A stretch of DNA of 50,252 nt from CAYXVF01 sp964468125 (GTDB lineage Bacteria; Myxococcota; XYA12-FULL-58-9; CAYXVF01). This document shows positions 27,139 to 36,361 of this stretch, piece by piece. A program made the translations under genes and the position numbers. The stretch is from the NCBI GenBank assembly GCA_964468125.1, contig CAYXVF010000043.1, forward strand, positions 1 through 50,252, read 5' to 3'. How positions within the stretch are numbered: the first letter of the stretch is position 1; every line of letters starts with the position of its first letter. The notes below the pieces were generated by a model, which worked only from the letters and a program-made list of their open reading frames with translations, ran no database searches and had not been told where the DNA came from.

Positions 27139-28782
27139 TCAGGCGGCGGTCGTACCGAGCGGTTCGACGTAGCCGGTCTCGCGCTGCTCGAAGTACTCGT
27201 CGTAACGGCGCTCCGCGTCTTCGCCAAAGAGAATACGACACGCTTCCTTGACCCCCGCCTGTCCCTTGAGACGCTCGTGAGGCACGACGAGCGCGATCTT
27301 CGAGCGTCGGCGCATGAAGTCCTCGAGCCGCGTGATCATCTCCGTGAGCGCGGCGTGGTGCAGCTCGCAACGTAGGTACTGGGAGCTCTCGATCAGCACA
27401 TCGTCCATGTTCGGCTCCCGCCGGATCGCCTCGAGCATCGTGAACGCACGGAGGCCGTAGCGTCGCCAGAGGCGGGTGGAGAGGAGCTCGAAAGTGGTCT
27501 GCTCGCGGAGATCGTCGAGCCGCATGAGGTGCGCCTGGCGGAAGAACTCGTTGCGCGCCTCCTCCGGAGGCTCGCCGTACCATTGCCGCCGCTCCTCTGC
27601 GAGCTCGACCCCCATGCGCTCGACGAGCTCAACGACTTCTTCGCCGATGTTCAAACAATCGGTCAGCTTGCCGCCGTACATGCTCACCATCTGGTCACCG
27701 GCTTCGAGCACGTGTTTTCGGCTCAGGTTGAACCATTGCCCGTCGTCGTCCTCGAAGTCGTTGCCTTTGACGACCAGTGGCCGCACGCCGCAGCGCTCGG
27801 CGATGATCTGCTCGGGCCCCAGCGGTGTGTCGAGCTTCAGGCAGGCATTGATGTTCCGGAACAGAAAATCCCTGTCCTCTTCTGTGACGCGGGTTTCGGG
27901 CCGGTTCACGCGTGTGTCGGTGGTGCCGATCACCGAGCGCGCGCCCATGGGGATGACAAAAAACATGCGACCGGTCTCGTCGAAGAACGTGAGCACCTTC
28001 TCGACGTCGGTGACGCGATCCACGAGCAGGTGAATGCCCTTCGCAAAAACGTGGCGATGCGCGGTATCCGTGCGTGCTCGCCGCACCACCTCGTCGACAT
28101 AGGGCCCCGCGGCATTGATCAGAACCTCCGAGCGGACCGTGCTCTCCCGGCCGGTCTCCGCGCAGCGCACTCGGGTCTCCCAGCCAGTCGCAGTGCGCTT
28201 CGCATCGAGCATTTCGACGTAGTTTGCCGCGATGGCCCCAAAGTTGAGCGCCGATCGAATGAAGCTGAAGACGAAGCGCGAGTCGTTATCGACCAGGTAG
28301 GCGTCTGAGTACTCCACGCCCCCGCGAAAGCGCTCGACGTCGATGATGGGCACCTCCGCGCTGATCCGATTCTTGCTCAGGTAGCGTGGACTCTTGGTGT
28401 AACCGCGCCCAAACAGCCAATAAGCCCAGGTGCCCATGTACATGAAGAGCGGATGCCAGCGAAAATCCGGCCGCACCGCCGAGAAGAAGCGAATCTCGCG
28501 GATGTTGGCCGGGTAGGCGTCCATCAGGCGGTTGCGCGACTCACAGAGCTCCCAGACGAGCGAGAGCTCGTAGTTCTCCATGTACTTGATACCGCCCCAA
28601 ACCAGATTCGAGCTCTCCTGGCTGGTCCCGCTCCCCCAATCGGCGCGATCGATCACCGCAGTTGAAACCCCGCGCGCCGCTAGCGCTGCGGCACTCACGG
28701 CCCCGTTGATCCCACCACCGACCACGAGCGCGTCGAATTCGCGCTCGCCCATCTTCTTCAAGTTCGTCTCGCGGAGACCCAT
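27139..28782 (-). CDS. glpD: FAD-dependent glycerol-3-phosphate dehydrogenase
   Basis: This 547-residue enzyme oxidises glycerol-3-phosphate to dihydroxyacetone phosphate and feeds electrons to quinone at the inner membrane. The FAD motif VVGGGINGAVSAAALAARG is near the N terminus, followed by WGSGTSQESSNLVWGGIKY, a variant of the usual GTSSRSSKLIHGG. Later come GARSVIGTTDT and YGGKLTDCLNIGEE, then the C-terminal DAO_C helical domain. ATG 28782 has GATGAGGGC just upstream. No glpF or glpK is adjacent. The variant around residue 55 leaves open that the substrate is another alpha-glycerophosphate. Confidence 0.88.
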   Translation of the reverse strand: MGLRETNLKKMGEREFDALVVGGGINGAVSAAALAARGVSTAVIDRADWGSGTSQESSNLVWGGIKYMENYELSLVWELCESRNRLMDAYPANIREIRFFSAVRPDFRWHPLFMYMGTWAYWLFGRGYTKSPRYLSKNRISAEVPIIDVERFRGGVEYSDAYLVDNDSRFVFSFIRSALNFGAIAANYVEMLDAKRTATGWETRVRCAETGRESTVRSEVLINAAGPYVDEVVRRARTDTAHRHVFAKGIHLLVDRVTDVEKVLTFFDETGRMFFVIPMGARSVIGTTDTRVNRPETRVTEEDRDFLFRNINACLKLDTPLGPEQIIAERCGVRPLVVKGNDFEDDDGQWFNLSRKHVLEAGDQMVSMYGGKLTDCLNIGEEVVELVERMGVELAEERRQWYGEPPEEARNEFFRQAHLMRLDDLREQTTFELLSTRLWRRYGLRAFTMLEAIRREPNMDDVLIESSQYLRCELHHAALTEMITRLEDFMRRRSKIALVVPHERLKGQAGVKEACRILFGEDAERRYDEYFEQRETGYVEPLGTTAA

Positions 28783-28835
28783 GCCCTCATCGTAGCGAGC
28801 CTGCCGCACGACGCAATGGGTCAAATCCTAGGGAT

Positions 28836-30641
28836 CTATTTCTTGTCTGGCTTGGCGATCCGGATCGAGAGCTCGTGGAGTTGGTCCACGCTGAGCGCGG
28901 ACGGGGCTTCGATCATCAGATCCGTCTGTTTCTGCGTCTTCGGGAACGCGATCACGTCGCGAATGGAATCCGTGCCCTGGAGCAGCATCACCATCCGGTC
29001 GACACCGAGAGCGATTCCTCCGTGCGGCGGTGCGCCGTAGCGGAACGCATCGAGGAGAAAGCCGAACTTCTCGCGCGCTTCGGCCTCGTCGATGCCGAGC
29101 GCCTTGAACATGCGCTCCTGCAGCGCGCTGTCGTGAATACGAACCGAGCCACCGCCGAGCTCGACGCCGTTCAAGACCACGTCATAAGCGAGGGCCTTGA
29201 TCGAGCCGGGGTCGGTCTCGAGCTTCTCCACCTCATCGAGACGCGGCGAGGTGAATGGGTGGTGCGCAGCGTAGTAGCGATTGCTATCCTCGTCGAACTC
29301 AAAGAGCGGGAAATCGGTCACCCAACAGAACTCATAGTCGTTTGGGCCGTAGAGCCCCTTCTGCTTGGCCACGTGTTTGCGCAAATGCCCGAGGGCCGGA
29401 TTCACGACATTCGGCTTGTCCGCGCAAAACACCGCCGTATCCCCCGGTTCGAGGTCGAGCCGGGTCGCCATCGTCGCCCGCTCCCCCTCCGAGAAGAACT
29501 TCGCGATCGGCGACTGCCATTCACCGTCCGGCTTGACCTTCACCCAGGCCATGCCTTTCGCACCGTAGATCTTGACGAACTCGGTCAGCTCGTCGAGCTC
29601 TTTGCGGGACAGATCGCCCATGCCTTTCAGGTTGATCGCCTTCACCATGCCACCCGCCGCCGCGACGTCGGCGAAAACCTTGAAACCCGACCCTTTGACG
29701 GTCTCCGTGAGCTCTACGAGCTCGAGACCAAAGCGCAGGTCTGGTGCGTCGAGGCCGAAGCGGTCGATCGCCTCGTCGTAGGGAATGCGGCGAAAGGGGC
29801 GCTCGAGCTCGATGCCTTTGAGCTCCTTCCAAGCGGCTGCGATCAGCTCTTCGGTGATCGCCTGCAGGTCTTCCGGGGTGGCGAAGGACATCTCGATGTC
29901 GAACTGCGTGAACTCGGGCTGGCGCTCCGCTCGCAAGTCCTCATCGCGAAAACAGCGCGCGACTTGAAAGTAGCGGTCGTAGCCGCTCACCATGAAGAGC
30001 TGCTTGAAAATCTGCGGCGACTGCGGAAGGGCGAAGAACTCCCCCGGATGCACCCTCGACGGGACGACGTAGTCACGCGCGCCTTCCGGGGTAGATCGGA
30101 TCAAGAACGGCGTCTCGAGCTCCAAGAAGCCATGACCGTCCAAGGTGCGGCGCACCACCTGCATCAAGCGGTGTCGATTGATCAGGTTTTCTTGAAGGGG
30201 CCGTCGGCGCAGGTCGATGTAGCGGTGCTTCAAACGGACCTCTTCACTCGTATCGATCGAGTCTTCGATCTGGAACGGTGGCGTATCCGCGCGAGAGAAG
30301 ACGATCAAATCGGTTGCCGCGACTTCGATCTCACCGGTGGCGAGCTTGGGATTGATCTGCTCGCCGCGGCTTCTGACCGTCCCACGGACGCCCAGCACCC
30401 ACTCGGAACGCAGGTCGCCGGCCTTCGTGTGCGCCGCCTCATCGATCGCCTTGTCGAATACAATCTGCGTCAGGCCTTCGCGGTCGCGCAGATCGATGAA
30501 CACCGCGCCGCCGTGGTCGCGTCGATTCTGCACCCAGCCCATCAGGACGACCTCTTGGTCGATGTCCTCGGCGCGGAGGGAGCCGCAGCGATGGGTTCGT
30601 TTGTGCTCGCCAAGAAAGCTTTGCGTGTCTCGTGTCGTCAC
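28836..30641 (-). CDS. aspS: Aspartyl-tRNA synthetase
   Basis: This 601-residue class II synthetase charges tRNA-Asp. The N-terminal OB fold is present (HRCGSLRAEDIDQEVVLMGWVQ). Motif 2 is in VARCFRDEDLRAERQPEFTQ, the bacterial GAD insertion runs about 310-420 (ADVAAAGGMVKAINLKG), and motif 3 is GIALGVDRMVM near the C terminus. The length is normal for the bacterial type. Translation starts at GTG 30641, and the gene overlaps the last 4 bases of the RCC1 remnant. Whether it charges Asn tRNA as well depends on gatCAB elsewhere. Confidence 0.96.
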   Translation of the reverse strand: MTTRDTQSFLGEHKRTHRCGSLRAEDIDQEVVLMGWVQNRRDHGGAVFIDLRDREGLTQIVFDKAIDEAAHTKAGDLRSEWVLGVRGTVRSRGEQINPKLATGEIEVAATDLIVFSRADTPPFQIEDSIDTSEEVRLKHRYIDLRRRPLQENLINRHRLMQVVRRTLDGHGFLELETPFLIRSTPEGARDYVVPSRVHPGEFFALPQSPQIFKQLFMVSGYDRYFQVARCFRDEDLRAERQPEFTQFDIEMSFATPEDLQAITEELIAAAWKELKGIELERPFRRIPYDEAIDRFGLDAPDLRFGLELVELTETVKGSGFKVFADVAAAGGMVKAINLKGMGDLSRKELDELTEFVKIYGAKGMAWVKVKPDGEWQSPIAKFFSEGERATMATRLDLEPGDTAVFCADKPNVVNPALGHLRKHVAKQKGLYGPNDYEFCWVTDFPLFEFDEDSNRYYAAHHPFTSPRLDEVEKLETDPGSIKALAYDVVLNGVELGGGSVRIHDSALQERMFKALGIDEAEAREKFGFLLDAFRYGAPPHGGIALGVDRMVMLLQGTDSIRDVIAFPKTQKQTDLMIEAPSALSVDQLHELSIRIAKPDKK

Positions 30642-31516
30642 GTGCGTACCTCTCGTGATCCTGGCGGCGGGCCATAGCGGTGTTGCATCGACCGTGCAAC
30701 CGGCACCTGGCGCACTGCGACAGAATGTACTCGACCGCCCTGGTCTACCTCTACGGCAAAAACCTCGCCGCGGTGGGCTTCGCGGCCCTCGCCCCGGCCG
30801 GTGAGCGCGCAGCTCACCCCTTTGTTCCCCGGGTTGGCAACGGCGACCTCGGCGAATCGCCGCGTACTACCCACCGCCACGGGCAGTCGCGCTTCCAGAG
30901 TGTTGCCGGTTCCGAGCTCTCCCGAACCGTTCGATCCCCAACACCAGAGGGTACCGTCATCCGGTATCGCGCAATTGTGGGTGCCTCCGGTCGCGACGCG
31001 CACCCAAACCGTCCGATTGCCCACCTGCACCGGAACTGCGCTCGCCGCCAGGGTGCCGTCGCCGAGCTGGCCCGAGCCATTCGCACCCCAGCACCACAGG
31101 GTCCCGTCAGTCGCGATCCCGCAGGTGTGGTCTCTCCCGGAAGCGAGTGCTCGCCACCGTCGCTCAACCGCCCAGCTCACCGTCACTGGCGGATCTTCAT
31201 CGTTTCCCGCCAGGTCAGTCTCGCGAACCTGGAGGGTATGCGGCCCGAGCACCAAGGGCCCGTAGCTCGCAGCACACGGTTCGTACAGCGCACCATCGAG
31301 GCTGCACGTGAACGCCGCGGGCTCATCCGACTCGAGAATCAACGAAACGGTCTGCTCGGACGTCAGCCCGCTCGGCCCGGTCACGACCGTGGTCGATGGC
31401 GGGACAGTGTCCAGCGGCACCGGGTTGGACGAGGACGCGGCCACGTTCCCGGCCGCATCGCGCAGTCCGATCTCGACGACGATCGCAGCTACGCCGCCCA
31501 GATCGATCGCCCCCAA
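30638..31516 (-). CDS. 3' part of a broken RCC1-repeat protein
   Basis: This frame (open back to about 31637) has an Ig-like region (LRDAAGNVA, PPSTTVVTGPSGLTSEQTVSLI, RETDLAGNDEDPP). RCC1 repeats follow, such as HTCGIATDGTLWCWGANGSGQLGDG and HNCAIPDDGTLWCWGSNGSGELGTG. Only two full repeats and a broken third (GVSCALTG) remain; RCC1 proteins usually have about seven to close a propeller. After SCALTG the sequence no longer reads as a repeat and runs into aspS. It joins in sense to the lipoprotein start at 31633-31887, separated by a TAG and a frame change, so the gene is probably dead. It would have been a secreted or surface protein. Confidence 0.5.
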   Translation of the reverse strand: MGAIDLGGVAAIVVEIGLRDAAGNVAASSSNPVPLDTVPPSTTVVTGPSGLTSEQTVSLILESDEPAAFTCSLDGALYEPCAASYGPLVLGPHTLQVRETDLAGNDEDPPVTVSWAVERRWRALASGRDHTCGIATDGTLWCWGANGSGQLGDGTLAASAVPVQVGNRTVWVRVATGGTHNCAIPDDGTLWCWGSNGSGELGTGNTLEARLPVAVGSTRRFAEVAVANPGNKGVSCALTGRGEGREAHRGEVFAVEVDQGGRVHSVAVRQVPVARSMQHRYGPPPGSREVRT

Positions 31517-31632
31517 GCCGAATTCGCCGCTGAGCGTCGTGGCAGCTCCTGCGGTGAGCTGAATGAACCCGCGTAGATCTGCGAGGACCCTACCTGGTCG
31601 CGCAATGACGCCGAGTCGAGCTCTGCGTTTGC

Positions 31633-31887
31633 CTAGGCCGCGCTACTCAGCTCCAAGGTCGACATTGGCCCCGCAACGACGCCTTCGATCACCGCCAGCG
31701 TCAGCGACGTGATCAACACATCAACGCTGCCTACGGGAACGCATCGCCCGATCGTTTCGCGGCAGGTGTAACCATTAGGGCAATCCGAATCGCCCTTGCA
31801 CTGAACCGCTGCATCCTCGGGAATCGCAGGCGTTCCCACGCAGGCGAGTCCGAGAGCACCGAAGAGCACGAGTGAGCGACCCCGCAT
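31633..31887 (-). CDS. 5' part of the broken RCC1-repeat lipoprotein
   Basis: This 84-residue frame starts MRGRSLVLFGALGLAC (lipobox Cys16) and continues with a Cys-rich piece CKGDSDCPNGYTCRETIGRCVP, typical of myxobacterial surface lipoproteins. The stop TAG (31633-31635) comes in the middle of a sequence that continues well in the same frame for about 25 codons (ANAELDSASLRDQVGSSQIYAG). The sense then moves to the frame of the RCC1 part. I therefore read it as the start of one inactivated gene spanning 30638-31887. It lies 32 bases upstream of the rel stop. Confidence 0.5.
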   Translation of the reverse strand: MRGRSLVLFGALGLACVGTPAIPEDAAVQCKGDSDCPNGYTCRETIGRCVPVGSVDVLITSLTLAVIEGVVAGPMSTLELSSAA

Positions 31888-31919
31888 GGCGACAGTCTAG
31901 CTGGCGGTCGACCGTGCCG

Positions 31920-34073
31920 CTACAAGCGCTCCACCCCGAGGACACCTTTGATCGACTTGAGCTCGCCGGTGACCTTGACGAGCTGGTCCGTGTCCTTCAC
32001 CAGCAGCTCGAAGGTGTTCATCGCGCGGTCCTTCTGGGTGACCTTGCAGTTCGCTTGCGCGATGTTGACCCCGTTGTTCGAGAACACCTGGGACATCGTA
32101 GCGAGCAACCCCGCGCGGTCGTTGGTGAGAACGCGTAGGGTCACCGGACGGGCGTGAGTGACATTTTCATCCCAGTGCACTGCGATTCGCCGCTCAGGGT
32201 CCAGGTCCATCGCTCGTGGACACTCTGCCGTGTGCACGGTAATGCCGCGCCCGCGCGTGACGAAGCCCACGATGGTGTCGCCAGGAAGCGGATTGCAGCA
32301 CTTGCCAAACCGCACGAGAACGTCATCGAGCCCTTGCACCACGATCCCGCCGCTCGGTCGCGAACGACGCTTGGTGGGCTTCTTCGTGATGAGCTGCTCG
32401 ATGTCTTTTTCCGGATCGGCCGGTTTTCCCTTCTTGTCCGCCACCAAGCGGTCGACGACCTGGCTCGCGGTCGTTCGGCCGTAGCCGAGAGCTATGAGCA
32501 ACGCATCGGCGGTGACGTGCCGCGTCTCCTTTGCGTATGCCCCGAGGGTTCCGTCTTCGATCAGCTTCTTCAGCGAAATGCCGTAGCGTTTGAGCTCGCG
32601 TTCGAGCATTTCGTGGCCGAGCTCCCGGGAGCGGGAGCGCTCCTCGTTGCGCACCTGCGCTCGAATCTTCGTGCGGGCTCGGGACGTGCGTACAAACGAG
32701 AGCCAATCCTTGCTCGGGCGCTGGGCGTTGTTGGTGATGACCTCCACCATGTCGCCGTTCTTGAGCTCATAGCGCAGCGGCACCATGCGACCGTTGACCT
32801 TCGCACCAGCGCAGTGGAGTCCAACCTCCGTGTGCACCGCAAAGGCGAAATCGACGGCGGTGGCTCCTCGTTTGAGCGAGATCACCTCGCCCTTTGGAGT
32901 GAAGACGAAGACCTCGTCCGTGAAGAGGTCGTACTTGACCGTGTCGAGGAACTCGTTCGGGTCTTCCAGGTCACGCTGCCACTCGAGGAGCTGCCGCAGC
33001 CAGGCGAAGTCCTGCTTGTCCCGGGCCTTTGCGCCCTCCTTGTACTCCCAGTGCGCCGCGATTCCCTCTTCGGCGATCCGATGCATCTCGTCGGTGCGGA
33101 TCTGGATTTCGATGCGATCGCCACCGGGCCCGATGACGCTCGTGTGCAGCGATTGGTACCGGTTCGGTTTGGGCATCGCGATGTAGTCTTTGAAGCGACC
33201 CGGAATGGGATGCCAGATCGAGTGAACGTGCCCGAGCACTTCGTAGCATTTGCTGACCGAATCGACGACGATTCGAAAGGCGATGATGTCGTAGAGCTCG
33301 TCGAATTCGATCTGACGCGCCTTGAGCTTCTGCGCCACTGAGTAGAGGTGCTTTGGACGACCGCTTACCCGCGCTTCGATGCCGCGCTCGGTGAGCTCCG
33401 CCTGAAGCTGCTGGATGACCTTGCCGACGTATTCCTCGCGCTCTCGACGGAACGCGTTCACCTGCTCTTCGAGCTTTCCGTACTCAGTGGGCTCTAGGTA
33501 GCGAAACGACAGATCTTCGAGCTCGCTCTTGATCCAGTTGATCCCCAAGCGATTTGCGAGCGGCGCATAAATATCGAGCGTTTCCTGGGCGATGCGTCGC
33601 TGTTTGTGCGGCGCCATGTGCTCCAACGTTCGCATGTTGTGGAGCCGGTCACACAGCTTGACGAGAACGACGCGAATGTCCTTCGCCATCGCGACCAACA
33701 TCTTGCGAAAATTCTCCGCCTGCTTGTGCTGGTCGTTGTCGAAGCGAATCTGCGAGAGCTTCGTGACGCCGTCCACCAAGGTTGCCACCTCTTCGCCAAA
33801 CAGCTCCTTCAGATCATCGAGCGTTGCGAGAGTGTCTTCGACAGTGTCGTGCAACAGTCCGGTCGCGAGGCTCGCTTCGTCGAGCTTCAACTGCGTCAGA
33901 ATATACGAGACCTCGAGCGGATGAGTGAGGTACGGCTCTCCGCTCTTGCGAACCTGCCCTGCGTGTACCTTGGCCGAATACATATAGGCCCGCTGGATCA
34001 GGTCGACATCAGGGTCCGGCTTGTAGCTCTGGACCGCCTCTACGATGTCCTCATATCGCCTAGTCGTCGCCAT
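31920..34073 (-). CDS. rel: Bifunctional (p)ppGpp synthetase/hydrolase, Rel/SpoT type
   Basis: This 717-residue enzyme makes and degrades the stringent-response alarmone in the cytoplasm. The HD hydrolase domain has an intact LLHDTVEDT (about 73-81). The synthetase domain has the RFKDYIAMPKPNRYQSLHT form, typical of bifunctional enzymes. A TGS domain (EVFVFTPKGEVISLKRG), a Cys-containing region (CCNPLPGDTIVGF, AECP) and a C-terminal ACT domain (RAGLLATMSQVFSNNGVNIAQ) follow. The length and domain order are complete. It is the last intact gene of a run that begins with 6S RNA, 5-formyl-THF cyclo-ligase and the RNase Y-like gene; 40 bases separate it from the latter. Confidence 0.95.
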   Translation of the reverse strand: MATTRRYEDIVEAVQSYKPDPDVDLIQRAYMYSAKVHAGQVRKSGEPYLTHPLEVSYILTQLKLDEASLATGLLHDTVEDTLATLDDLKELFGEEVATLVDGVTKLSQIRFDNDQHKQAENFRKMLVAMAKDIRVVLVKLCDRLHNMRTLEHMAPHKQRRIAQETLDIYAPLANRLGINWIKSELEDLSFRYLEPTEYGKLEEQVNAFRREREEYVGKVIQQLQAELTERGIEARVSGRPKHLYSVAQKLKARQIEFDELYDIIAFRIVVDSVSKCYEVLGHVHSIWHPIPGRFKDYIAMPKPNRYQSLHTSVIGPGGDRIEIQIRTDEMHRIAEEGIAAHWEYKEGAKARDKQDFAWLRQLLEWQRDLEDPNEFLDTVKYDLFTDEVFVFTPKGEVISLKRGATAVDFAFAVHTEVGLHCAGAKVNGRMVPLRYELKNGDMVEVITNNAQRPSKDWLSFVRTSRARTKIRAQVRNEERSRSRELGHEMLERELKRYGISLKKLIEDGTLGAYAKETRHVTADALLIALGYGRTTASQVVDRLVADKKGKPADPEKDIEQLITKKPTKRRSRPSGGIVVQGLDDVLVRFGKCCNPLPGDTIVGFVTRGRGITVHTAECPRAMDLDPERRIAVHWDENVTHARPVTLRVLTNDRAGLLATMSQVFSNNGVNIAQANCKVTQKDRAMNTFELLVKDTDQLVKVTGELKSIKGVLGVERL

Positions 34074-34113
34074 TCATGGCCCTATCCGGAGTGTATACGC
34101 GGTCAGCGTCCCG

Positions 34114-35664
34114 TCAACGCGCGACCTCGGTGGCCCTTGCCTCCCGGACCACGGTGACCCGGACATCGCCGGGAAACGTCAGCTCTTCGCGAATTCGCGC
34201 CGCGATGTCACGAGACAAGATCAGCGTGCGCGCGTCATCGACTTTGGACACGCTCACCATCACCCGAAGCTCCCTGCCCGCCTGAATCGCGTGCGCCTCC
34301 GTAACACCTTCAAAGCTGCGCCCAATGGCCTCCATCGCCTCGTGTCTTTCAATGTAGGTCTGAACCGGCTCGCGCCTAGCCCCGGGCCGTGCCCGGCTGA
34401 GGCGCAAAGCCGTATCCACCAGGACTGCAACCACCGTATCCGGCGCTCCCTCGGCCAGGCTGCGTAGGGCACCGGTGACCGCGCCGCCCTCCCCATGACG
34501 CCGCGCGAACTCCGCGGCCGCTTCCGCAGCGCTGCCTCCGATCTCGTGGTCCGCAATGGCCCCGAGCACCCGCAGCAGCGCGATGCGGGCGGCGAGTACG
34601 GCATCCACCTCCAGCTCCTCCGCCATCGCCGACGCCAAGTGGACCACTTGCCGCGCATGCGCCTGAAGATTCTGGCCGCCCGTGACGTGAAACCGGAGCC
34701 GTCCCACCATGCGACTGAGCGCAGGAGCGAGCTCGGCGATACCCAGCGCACGGGCGAGCTCTTCTCCTTCCGCAGCGAGCGACCCTTCGAGCTCCTCGCG
34801 AACCGCCTCCACGACCTCTTCGATTCGCGCCGGGTGGATCCGGCCGTCTTCGATGAGACGCGTGAGCGCCACCCGGGCGACCTCACGGCGGAAGGGAGAA
34901 AAGCCCGAGAGCACCACCACCTCCGGGGTGTCGTCGACGATCACGTCGACCCCGGTCGCAGCTTCGAGCGTCCGAATGTTGCGACCCTCACGCCCGATGA
35001 TTCGCCCTTTCATGTCGTCCGACGGGAGCGGAACCACCGTGACCGTCTTCTCGGCCACGAAGCTCGCCGCGATGCGATGAGCAGCGGTGGAAATCAAGAC
35101 TGCCGCCCGGTCCTCCGCTTCCGCCTCGGCCTCCGCCTCGAGCGCCAGTACGCGTCGCCCCGCCTCGAGGCGCGCATCCTCCAGCACGGACTCGACGAGC
35201 TCGGCGCGGGCGGTGTCGCGGTCGAGCCCCGCGATTCGACTCAGCTCCGCCTGGAGCGCCCGCTCGCGCTCCGCGAGCTCCGCGAGCCGCTCCTTTTGAC
35301 GCGACTCCGCTTTTTCGAGCGCATGCTCGCGTGCGCGAGCTCCTTCGTCGCGTGCGTCGAGCTCGGCACGCCGTTCATCCGCATGCGCTTCGCGCTCGCG
35401 CAGGCGCTTCTGTGCGGCAACGATCTCTGCCCGGACCTCCTTGACCTCGAGTTCATGCGCACGCTGGAGCACCAGCAGCTCGTCTTTTGCAGCGAACTCG
35501 ATTTCCGTGACTCGCCGCGCGCGCTCCGACTCGGCAGCGCGGCGAACGTCATCGAGTTGTTGGCGCAGGGCTCCGGCGCGAGCACTGAAATACAGCCAAG
35601 CGGCGCCGGCACCTACGAGCAGGCCCCCCGCTCCCGCAAGAGCTGCGAGCAGCGCATCACCCAT
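34114..35664 (-). CDS. RNase Y-like protein lacking HD catalytic residues
   Basis: This 516-residue protein has RNase Y architecture: an N-terminal membrane helix (5-27), a long charged coiled coil (about 30-190), a KH domain with intact GRIIGREGRNIRT (220-232) and an HD-type domain. The typical LLHDIGK is here LLRVLGA (Arg365-Val366). The AHHGD segment is replaced by RSLAEG, and the Asp of the ADALSAARPG segment is lost (TALRLSRARPG). Only the first His (His336) remains. Cleavage of RNA is therefore unlikely, while RNA binding and membrane anchoring look possible. It lies between the cyclo-ligase gene and rel. Inferred role: regulator or decoy for RNA decay. There may be an active RNase Y elsewhere. 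Confidence 0.85.
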   Translation of the reverse strand: MGDALLAALAGAGGLLVGAGAAWLYFSARAGALRQQLDDVRRAAESERARRVTEIEFAAKDELLVLQRAHELEVKEVRAEIVAAQKRLREREAHADERRAELDARDEGARAREHALEKAESRQKERLAELAERERALQAELSRIAGLDRDTARAELVESVLEDARLEAGRRVLALEAEAEAEAEDRAAVLISTAAHRIAASFVAEKTVTVVPLPSDDMKGRIIGREGRNIRTLEAATGVDVIVDDTPEVVVLSGFSPFRREVARVALTRLIEDGRIHPARIEEVVEAVREELEGSLAAEGEELARALGIAELAPALSRMVGRLRFHVTGGQNLQAHARQVVHLASAMAEELEVDAVLAARIALLRVLGAIADHEIGGSAAEAAAEFARRHGEGGAVTGALRSLAEGAPDTVVAVLVDTALRLSRARPGARREPVQTYIERHEAMEAIGRSFEGVTEAHAIQAGRELRVMVSVSKVDDARTLILSRDIAARIREELTFPGDVRVTVVREARATEVAR

Positions 35665-35709
35665 GTCTCGCGCCTCCAGCCATTCAATGGCGCAAGTGAA
35701 CGAGGTGAA

Positions 35710-36279
35710 TCACGAGACGCGCGGGCGAATCACCTCGGAGTCCGTCACAATCAGGTCCAGAGGCACGTCCGTCTCCGTTTGGGGGACGGCCGACGCCTCC
35801 TGCAGGCCCATGGCCACGCCCACCTTGGAGCCAGAGTACTCCGCGAGGGCGCGGTCGTAGAATCCCGCCCCGTAACCGAGACGCCCTCCCCGCCGATCGA
35901 AGGCGACGAGAGGAACCACGACCAGATCGATCTCTGAGACGGGAACACTGTCCCCGTCGGGTTCTTGGATCCCAAATGGACCGTCAAACCAAGAGGTTAG
36001 GTGATCGATCGGAACGAAAGCAAGGGAGCGTCGAGCTTCGCAGCGCGGATAGAAGATGCGCTTTCCGCCGTCTTCCGCGGATCTTCGGAGGGCGGTCGTT
36101 GCGACCTCTTCGGCCAGCGAAAAGAACAGCGCTACGCTTCGCGCCGCATGCCACTCGGGCAGCTGGAGCAGCCGGTCGCTCATGGCCCGCGACAGCTCAT
36201 CGCGGACCGACGGCGACAGCTCGCGGCGACGCGCGAGCATCCGCTCTCGCATCGCGCTCTTTTCCTGGGCGACGTTCAT
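35710..36279 (-). CDS. 5-formyltetrahydrofolate cyclo-ligase
   Basis: This 189-residue enzyme converts 5-formyl-THF to 5,10-methenyl-THF with ATP. The N-terminal ARRRELSPSVRDELS helix, VALFFSLAEEVAT, IDLVVVPLVAFDRRGGRLGYGAGFYDRAL and the final PLDLIVTDSEVI match the family. ATG 36279 is chosen because the sequence upstream is a terminator and the 6S RNA. Known: in many proteobacteria this gene lies just downstream of 6S RNA. It is followed at 45 bases by the RNase Y-like gene. Confidence 0.92.
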   Translation of the reverse strand: MNVAQEKSAMRERMLARRRELSPSVRDELSRAMSDRLLQLPEWHAARSVALFFSLAEEVATTALRRSAEDGGKRIFYPRCEARRSLAFVPIDHLTSWFDGPFGIQEPDGDSVPVSEIDLVVVPLVAFDRRGGRLGYGAGFYDRALAEYSGSKVGVAMGLQEASAVPQTETDVPLDLIVTDSEVIRPRVS

Positions 36280-36316
36280 CGGAGAGCCGTAGCACGCCGC
36301 CCAGGGGCCGGAGACG

Positions 36317-36355
36317 AAAAAAAGGGCGGCCACCTCCAAAAAGGAGGGGCCGCCC
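36317..36355 (-). terminator. Intrinsic terminator after 6S RNA
   Basis: On the minus strand GGGCGGCC-CCTCC pairs with GGAGG-T-GGCCGCCC around a TTTTT loop, followed by seven T. It lies between the 6S RNA and the cyclo-ligase gene, so read-through would be needed for 6S transcripts to reach that gene. Confidence 0.9.
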
Positions 36356-36361
36356 GAAATT

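Noticed and set aside
28875..30677. Long open frame on the plus strand opposite aspS
   Set aside because: It is the mirror of a highly conserved synthetase gene and has no family match or ribosome site; high GC makes such antisense frames common.
32154..33341. 395-codon plus-strand frame opposite rel
   Set aside because: Antisense of conserved Rel domains, no recognisable motif.
34495..35937. 480-codon open frame on the plus strand opposite the RNase Y-like gene
   Set aside because: The true gene is clear on the minus strand; the composition of this frame follows from Glu/Arg/Ala codons of the coiled coil read backwards.
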